From: an uncultured Sphingomonadales bacterium
Lineage (GTDB): Bacteria > Pseudomonadota > Alphaproteobacteria > Sphingomonadales > Sphingomonadaceae
Length of the DNA: 8,964 nucleotides
Direction of reading: 5' to 3'
Assembly: GCA_903893935.1 (NCBI GenBank)
Contig: CAITOD010000365.1
Span: 1-8,964 of the forward strand
In this document: piece by piece, positions 4,791 to 8,964 of the stretch
How the letters are laid out: each line of letters starts with the position of its first letter
Numbering within the stretch: position 1 is the stretch's first letter
Translations under genes and position numbers: made by a program
The notes under the pieces: model-generated
What the model saw: the letters and a program-made list of their open reading frames with translations, nothing else
Told to the model about the DNA's origin: nothing
Databases searched by the model: none

Positions 4791-6356
4791 TCAGGATTGC
4801 TCCTTGCGCGCCAGATCGCGCCAGGCAAACGCCATCGCCACCAGCGCGATCGGGACAACGGCGGTCACGCTGACCAGTCCGGCCCACAGCGAGTGCGTTG
4901 CCTGCGAGATGCGTCCGGCAGCATAAGGGCCGATCGCCAGCCCCAGCATCGTCGCCCCGAGGTAGAACGAAGCTGTCGCCGTGCCGCGCAGCCGTGCCGG
5001 CACGATGTTGACGACAGTGCCGGCCGAGCAGCCCAGGGCTGCGCTGAGCAGGAACCACAGCGGGAACACCGCGGCGTAAAACACCGGCAAGGAATGTGCG
5101 GTCAGCAGCACGGCATTGGGGATCATCGCCAGCACAAGCACCCCCATCATCACCAGCACGCGGCGCGCATGGTGCACCCCGCCCGACAGCCAGTCACCCA
5201 GCCAGCCGCCGGCAACCGTACCGATCGCGCCACCTGCGGCGCCACCGCCGCCAACGATCAGCGCCACTTGCGCCGCCGGCGCATGAAACGTCTGCATGGC
5301 ATAGAGCGGGCCGAACCCGCTCGACGCATAGGCCATCCCGGCGGTCAGGCCATAGCCGACATTGACCCCGACCAGCGCCGGATTGCGCCAGATCTGCGCA
5401 AACGCTTCGGGATCGTCGTGCGCCATCGATTGCGCCCACGATGCCACCGCATAGACCCCGATGCCCAGCACCAGCCACTGCGCCGGATCGCCCAGCAGCC
5501 GCGTCATCGCCGCTGCCGCCAGCATCGCCAGGATCAGATGTGCCACATTGACCGCGAGCGCCGCGCGGCCGCGCCGAGCCGCCGCGATCAGCGTGAACGG
5601 CGGCGCAATCGCCAGCACATCGGCACAAAACGCGCGCCAGGCATCGACGGTCGCCATATCTGGCTTTGCCGAACCCGCTTCGAACCGGCCGCGCAACGGT
5701 TCGCGCAAGCTCGCCACCCACAGCGCCATTGCCAGCCCGGGCAGCCCGAGCCCGACAAATGCGACTTGCCACCCGGCCAGCCCGAACGGTCGCGCAGTGC
5801 CGGCGAACCCATGGTCCCACGCATGGGCAAGCCCGGTGCCGAGCGACAGCGACATGCCCCCGCCGAGATAAATGCCCGCGGTAAAAATCGCGATCACCGT
5901 TGCGCGCCGCCGCGCCGGAAACAGATCGGACAGCAGCGAAAATCCGCAAGGACCGGCCGGAGCCTCGCCCACCCCGACCCCGACGCGCGCCAGGCCGAGC
6001 TGCGCAAAACTGCCCGCCAGCCCCGACAGCGCGGTCATCGCCGACCATGTCGCCAACCCGATCGCGAGCAGCCGCGTGCGCGACCAGCGATCGGCCAGCT
6101 TGCCCAGTGCAATGCCGAACAGCGCGTAGAACACGCCAAACGCGGTCCCGTACAGAAACCCGAATTGCGCGTCGGTGATCCGCAGATCGCGTTTGATGTC
6201 GGCGGCCAGAATGGTGAGCATCTGCCGGTCGATGAAATTGAGCGTATAGACCAGCACCAGCACCGCCAGCGCATACCAGGCATAGGCCGCCCCCGGATCG
6301 GCGGCGCTTGGCGGCGGCAAGTCAGCCGTCAGCGCTGCAGGCGTAGGCTGTTCCAT
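4791..6356 (-). CDS. MFS transporter, Spinster-like, with extra central hydrophobic segments
   Basis: Inner-membrane major facilitator superfamily transporter of 521 residues. TM1 ends in NFIDRQ (residues 40-45). The family loop-2/3 motif GKLADRWSRTR is at 85-95, and RVGVGVGEAPAGP (124-136) is typical of the Spinster-like branch. Most such proteins are about 430-460 residues. Here a central insertion (about 235-310) adds two hydrophobic segments (about 265-284 and 294-309), suggesting 14 rather than 12 TM helices; I recall similar long forms in sphingomonads. The start is the ATG at 6356, preceded by GGGGA (6367-6363) at 6 bases. The frame extends to 6428, but that part is a low-complexity shadow of queC. 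It overlaps queC by 35 bases, so it is probably the last gene of the operon and coupled to queC. Substrate unknown. Confidence 0.85.
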   Translation of the reverse strand: MEQPTPAALTADLPPPSAADPGAAYAWYALAVLVLVYTLNFIDRQMLTILAADIKRDLRITDAQFGFLYGTAFGVFYALFGIALGKLADRWSRTRLLAIGLATWSAMTALSGLAGSFAQLGLARVGVGVGEAPAGPCGFSLLSDLFPARRRATVIAIFTAGIYLGGGMSLSLGTGLAHAWDHGFAGTARPFGLAGWQVAFVGLGLPGLAMALWVASLREPLRGRFEAGSAKPDMATVDAWRAFCADVLAIAPPFTLIAAARRGRAALAVNVAHLILAMLAAAAMTRLLGDPAQWLVLGIGVYAVASWAQSMAHDDPEAFAQIWRNPALVGVNVGYGLTAGMAYASSGFGPLYAMQTFHAPAAQVALIVGGGGAAGGAIGTVAGGWLGDWLSGGVHHARRVLVMMGVLVLAMIPNAVLLTAHSLPVFYAAVFPLWFLLSAALGCSAGTVVNIVPARLRGTATASFYLGATMLGLAIGPYAAGRISQATHSLWAGLVSVTAVVPIALVAMAFAWRDLARKEQS

Positions 6357-7032
6357 CTTCGATCCCCGCTTCTGCGAACCCGGCGCGGCGCAAGCGGCAG
6401 CTGTCGCACAAGCCGCAAGCCCGGCCATCGGGTTGCGGATCGTAGCAAGACCAGCTTTGCGCAGGGTCCAGTCCCAACCGCGTCGCTTCTCGGGCGATCT
6501 CGGCTTTCTTCAAATGTTGCAGCGGAGCATGGATCGCGACCATGCCGCCGCGATCGCCAAAAGCCGTCGCGATACGCGCCAGCGACTGAAATCCGTCGAT
6601 GAATTCGGGGCGGCAATCGGGATAACCCGAATAATCGAGCGCGTTGACGCCGATGAAAATATCGCGCGCGCCCGCCGCTTCGGCCCAGGCCAGCGCCAGC
6701 GACAGAAACACCAGGTTGCGCGCCGGCACATAAGTAACCGGAATATCCGGCCCCACGCCCGCCTTGGGCACGGCAATATCCGCGGTCAGCGCCGATCCGC
6801 CAAAGGCGCGCAGATCGAGCGGCAGCACCACGTGGCGTTCCACGCCGATCCGTTCCGCCACGCGCCGCGCGGCATCAAGCTCGATCCGGTGCCGCTGGTT
6901 GTAGTCGAACGTCAGCGCCAGCACCGCAAAGCCCTGCTCGCGCGCCAGCGCCGCACAGACCATCGAGTCGAGCCCGCCCGACAGAAGCACCACCGCCTGC
7001 GGACGCGCGCCGCTCGTATCGATTGCCGTCAT
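6322..7032 (-). CDS. queC: 7-cyano-7-deazaguanine synthase QueC
   Basis: Cytoplasmic ATP-dependent enzyme converting 7-carboxy-7-deazaguanine and ammonia to preQ0, a step toward tRNA queuosine. The protein has 236 residues, normal for QueC. Seen: the PP-loop SGGLDS at 18-23 (nucleotide binding), FDYNQRH, VPARNLVFLS, GVNALDYSGYPDCRPEF, and the zinc site formed by Cys196 (SWSCY) plus Cys206, Cys209 and Cys212 (CGLCDSC). All signature residues are present. I start it at ATG 7032. A TTG 12 codons upstream (7068) is possible but precedes the fold with unrelated residues. It lies 36 bases after hslO on the same strand, and its end overlaps the MFS gene. No other que gene is in the window, so the pathway's other enzymes must be encoded elsewhere. 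Confidence 0.93.
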   Translation of the reverse strand: MTAIDTSGARPQAVVLLSGGLDSMVCAALAREQGFAVLALTFDYNQRHRIELDAARRVAERIGVERHVVLPLDLRAFGGSALTADIAVPKAGVGPDIPVTYVPARNLVFLSLALAWAEAAGARDIFIGVNALDYSGYPDCRPEFIDGFQSLARIATAFGDRGGMVAIHAPLQHLKKAEIAREATRLGLDPAQSWSCYDPQPDGRACGLCDSCRLRRAGFAEAGIEDGTAYACSADG

Positions 7033-7038
7033 GTGACA

Positions 7039-7050
7039 GGGGCTAGCCCC
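7039..7050. repeat. 12-bp palindrome GGGGCTAGCCCC in the hslO-queC gap
   Basis: Perfect self-complementary sequence filling a third of the 36-base spacer, ending 6 bases before the queC ATG. No good Shine-Dalgarno is seen at normal spacing for queC. As it has no loop, it cannot form a simple stable hairpin without opening its centre. It may be a protein site or chance in GC-rich DNA. Confidence 0.2.
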
Positions 7051-7068
7051 GCCCAAGGCACAATGCAA

Positions 7069-7968
7069 TCAAACCTCGAACACGATGTCGAACTGGCGCG
7101 AGCAGAACGCGCAGTCGATCACGATCGCGCCGGCTTCGTTTTCCATCTCGCGGCGCTCGTCTGCGCCGAAGCGGGCCAACACCTGGCGATAGTATTCGCT
7201 CGTGCAGCGGCAGCCGCGCACCAGCATGGGCCCGCGATCGACGCGCACTTCGCGTTCTTCGTGGAACAGCCGCCACACCAGCGCTTCGAGCGACAGCGCC
7301 GAATCGAGCAGTTCCTCGCGCCGCACCGATCCACCCATCACCGCCATATGCTCCCATTCGGGATGGTCGAGCCGCACGTGCAGCCGGTCGCGCCCTTCCT
7401 CGCCGTCGGGCAGATGCTGGAGCAGCAGGCCGCCCGCAACCGCGTTCGCCCCGCTGCAATCGACTGCGACACGGATCAGCGTCGGCACTTGTTCGGACTG
7501 GAAGAAATAGCTTTCGCACGCCGCCGCCAGCGTATCGCCTTCGAGCGGCACGATCCCCTGGTAGCGCTCGCCGCTGCTTGCCAGATCGAACGTAATCGCC
7601 AGAAAGCCGTCGCCGAACAGCGCATGAAGCGACGGATTGGGGCCGAGTTCATCGAGCCGCGCGCGATCGTGGCGCACATAGCCGCGCAATTCGCCCGCGC
7701 GATAATCGCACACCAGCAAGTCGATCACGCCGTCGCCGTTCTGCACTTGCAGCGTCAACTGCCCCTGGGCATCCTTGAGCAAAGCCCCCAGCAAAGCCGC
7801 CAGCACCAGCGCTTCGGCCAGCAGATTGCGCAAGACCAGCGGATAGGCATGCGCGCCCAGCACCGTGTCGAGCACCGGCCCCAGCCGCACCACGCGGCCG
7901 CGCGCATCGCGATGCGGCACGGTGAACAGCAGCGGTTGGTCGAACCCGGTTTCTTCGCTTTCGGCCAT
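7069..7968 (-). CDS. hslO: Hsp33-family redox-regulated molecular chaperone
   Basis: Cytoplasmic holdase chaperone activated by oxidative unfolding; a zinc centre of four cysteines keeps it off when reduced. The protein has 299 residues, normal for the family. Seen: an N-terminal substrate-binding domain with GPVLDTVL, LLAEALVLAALLGALLK, LVCDYRAGELRGYVR and YQGIVPLEGDTLAAACESYFFQSEQVPT-type sequence (about residues 25-180), then the C-terminal redox switch CRC (Cys253, Cys255) and CAFC (Cys286, Cys289), the expected CxC/CxxC pair. The start is ATG 7968, one base after the argF stop (TGACATG). An extension to 8013 would lie inside argF and adds nothing family-like. There is no strong ribosome-binding site, so translation is probably coupled to argF. 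The order argF-hslO is a familiar alphaproteobacterial arrangement. Confidence 0.93.
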   Translation of the reverse strand: MAESEETGFDQPLLFTVPHRDARGRVVRLGPVLDTVLGAHAYPLVLRNLLAEALVLAALLGALLKDAQGQLTLQVQNGDGVIDLLVCDYRAGELRGYVRHDRARLDELGPNPSLHALFGDGFLAITFDLASSGERYQGIVPLEGDTLAAACESYFFQSEQVPTLIRVAVDCSGANAVAGGLLLQHLPDGEEGRDRLHVRLDHPEWEHMAVMGGSVRREELLDSALSLEALVWRLFHEEREVRVDRGPMLVRGCRCTSEYYRQVLARFGADERREMENEAGAIVIDCAFCSRQFDIVFEV

Positions 7969-7969
7969 G

Positions 7970-8908
7970 TCAGATCTGCCCGAACACCCAGCGCAGGATC
8001 GCCTTTTGCGCATGGATGCGGTTTTCGGCTTCGTCCCACACCACCGAGGCCGGGCCGTCGATCACCGCGTCGGTCACTTCCTCGCCGCGATGCGCCGGCA
8101 GGCAATGCAGGAACAGCGCATCGGGCGCCGCTTGCGCCATCAGCGCCGGATTGACCTGATAGGGCGCCATCGCGGCCAGTTTGGCCTCTGCCTGCGTCTG
8201 CCCCATCGACACCCAGGTGTCGGTCACCACCACGTCAGCCCCGGCCACGGCTTTGGCCGGATCGCGTTCGAGCGAGATCCGCGCGCCCAGGCCTTGCGCG
8301 CGCGCGATGGTCGCGGGGTCGCTGTCATACCCTTCGGGCACACCCATGCGCACGTGGAAACCTGCCAGACCGGCGGCTTCGACGAGCGTGTTGAGCATGT
8401 TGTTGCCATCGCCGAGCCAGGCCCATGCGCTGCCCGCAAGCGATTTGCCCTGCGGTTGCCAATGTTCGATCACGGTCTGCAAGTCGGCGACGATCTGGCA
8501 CGGGTGCGACAGATCGGTCAGCCCGTTGATCACCGGCACAGTGGCGTGGCGCGCCAGTTCTTCGAGTTTGCCGTGATCGTCGGTGCGCAGCATGATCGCA
8601 TCGGCCATGCGCGACAGCACGCGCGCGGTGTCGGCAATCGTCTCGCCGCGCCCGAGCTGGGTCGCGCCGGCTTCGAGGATCACCGCGCTGCCGCCGAGCT
8701 GGCGCATCGCCACATCGAACGACACGCGCGTGCGCGTCGAATTCTTTTCGAACACCATCGCCAGCACATGGCCGGCCAGCGGCGCATCGGCATCGGCCAT
8801 GCCTTTGGGCTGGCCGATCCGCGCCGCCTTGCGCGCGATCGCATCGGCGAGGATCGCGGCGAGCGCCGTGCCTCCGGCATCGGAAAGATTGCAGAAATGC
8901 CGCGTCAT
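7970..8908 (-). CDS. argF: Ornithine carbamoyltransferase (anabolic)
   Basis: Cytoplasmic enzyme joining carbamoyl phosphate and L-ornithine to give citrulline in arginine biosynthesis. The protein has 312 residues, the usual size. Seen: carbamoyl-phosphate motif STRTR at 57-61, [21 protein letters not shown] at 135-138, a GDGNNM segment in the ornithine domain, DTWVSMGQ (SMG loop) and [10 protein letters not shown] with His268-Cys269-Leu270-Pro271. All catalytic signatures are present. The initiating ATG overlaps the preceding gene's stop (ATGA, 8908-8905), and the stop is one base from the hslO start. It is therefore in the middle of a tight operon. An upstream biosynthetic aminotransferase (argD) would support an anabolic rather than arginine-deiminase role. 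Confidence 0.95.
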   Translation of the reverse strand: MTRHFCNLSDAGGTALAAILADAIARKAARIGQPKGMADADAPLAGHVLAMVFEKNSTRTRVSFDVAMRQLGGSAVILEAGATQLGRGETIADTARVLSRMADAIMLRTDDHGKLEELARHATVPVINGLTDLSHPCQIVADLQTVIEHWQPQGKSLAGSAWAWLGDGNNMLNTLVEAAGLAGFHVRMGVPEGYDSDPATIARAQGLGARISLERDPAKAVAGADVVVTDTWVSMGQTQAEAKLAAMAPYQVNPALMAQAAPDALFLHCLPAHRGEEVTDAVIDGPASVVWDEAENRIHAQKAILRWVFGQI

Positions 8909-8964
8909 GCGCTCGTCGCCCTGGCTGCATAGCTGGCCGCACCCGCCGACAGCTTGTCCATGAA
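8905..8964 (-). CDS. C-terminal tail of upstream gene, probably argD (truncated by window edge)
   Basis: Open minus-strand frame entering from the right edge. The last 19 residues (Phe-Met-Asp-Lys-Leu... to ...Ala-Thr-Ser-Ala) end at TGA 8907-8905, which overlaps the argF ATG by four bases (ATGA). A gene here is supported by that overlap and by the open frame. The identity is inferred from the frequent argD-argF-hslO order in alphaproteobacteria; the tail is too short to recognise by itself. ArgD would be acetylornithine aminotransferase, supplying the pathway that leads to ornithine for ArgF. Confidence 0.5.
   Translation of the reverse strand, partial: FMDKLSAGAASYAARATSA

Noticed and set aside
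4797..6602. 601-codon open frame on the plus strand opposite the MFS gene
   Set aside because: Rich in Arg, His, Gln and Pro with no fold or motif. It mirrors the GC-rich third positions of the real minus-strand genes.
6322..7032. QueC as part of a 7-deazaguanine DNA-modification or QueC-like defence system
   Set aside because: It is a stand-alone standard-length QueC within an arginine/hslO operon. No Dpd, CBASS or other defence gene is in the window.
6433..8154. 573-codon open frame on the plus strand across queC, hslO and argF
   Set aside because: It spans three firmly identified genes on the opposite strand and has the His/Arg/Gln-rich composition of an antisense shadow.
7865..8932. 355-codon open frame on the plus strand opposite argF
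   Set aside because: Antisense of a complete ornithine carbamoyltransferase; no recognisable domain.
1..8964. CRISPR array, insertion sequence, tRNA/rRNA genes or phage genes
   Set aside because: I saw no regularly spaced repeats, transposase motifs, terminal repeats with target duplications, or RNA-gene signatures on either strand.

Overview
The window looks like chromosomal DNA from a GC-rich alphaproteobacterium of the sphingomonad group (Sphingomonadales, perhaps near Novosphingobium). Three things point there. The first gene is the C-terminal part of a soluble bacterial serine palmitoyltransferase whose key residues are spaced as in the Sphingomonas enzyme. There is an OmpA-type protein with a long polyproline linker. 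The order (argD tail)-argF-hslO is typical of alphaproteobacteria. Genus and species cannot be set from sequence reading alone.

Layout. Bases 1-1315 (+): the end of spt (sphingolipid synthesis), then an exported SGNH-type hydrolase whose ATG overlaps the spt stop. 1317-1946 (-): a YqaA/DedA-family membrane protein, converging on the hydrolase with one base between stop codons. 1947-2323: a 377-base divergent intergenic region with a minus-strand intrinsic terminator, two perfect 16-bp palindromes and a helically phased direct repeat. 2324-3409 (+): an OmpA-family outer-membrane protein, followed by a strong terminator. 3597-4751 (+): a GNAT-type acyltransferase gene interrupted by one in-frame TAG. 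4791-8964 (-): a compact run transcribed right to left, (argD end)-argF-hslO-queC-MFS transporter, with overlaps or gaps of at most 36 bases, so very probably one operon whose promoter lies outside the window.

How the genes relate. The left third is concerned with the cell envelope: sphingolipid backbone synthesis, a probable secreted esterase/lipase-like enzyme, an inner-membrane DedA-type protein, and an outer-membrane protein that grips peptidoglycan. The right half is housekeeping metabolism: arginine biosynthesis, redox-regulated chaperone Hsp33, 7-deazaguanine (queuosine precursor) synthesis and a transporter of unknown substrate.

I found no CRISPR array, insertion sequence, tRNA/rRNA, phage gene or recognisable defence island. 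The observations most worth following are the single amber codon splitting the GNAT gene, the orphan minus-strand terminator upstream of yqaA, the palindrome-rich ompA upstream region, and the coupling of an SGNH hydrolase to spt. None of these amounts to a demonstrated new system.
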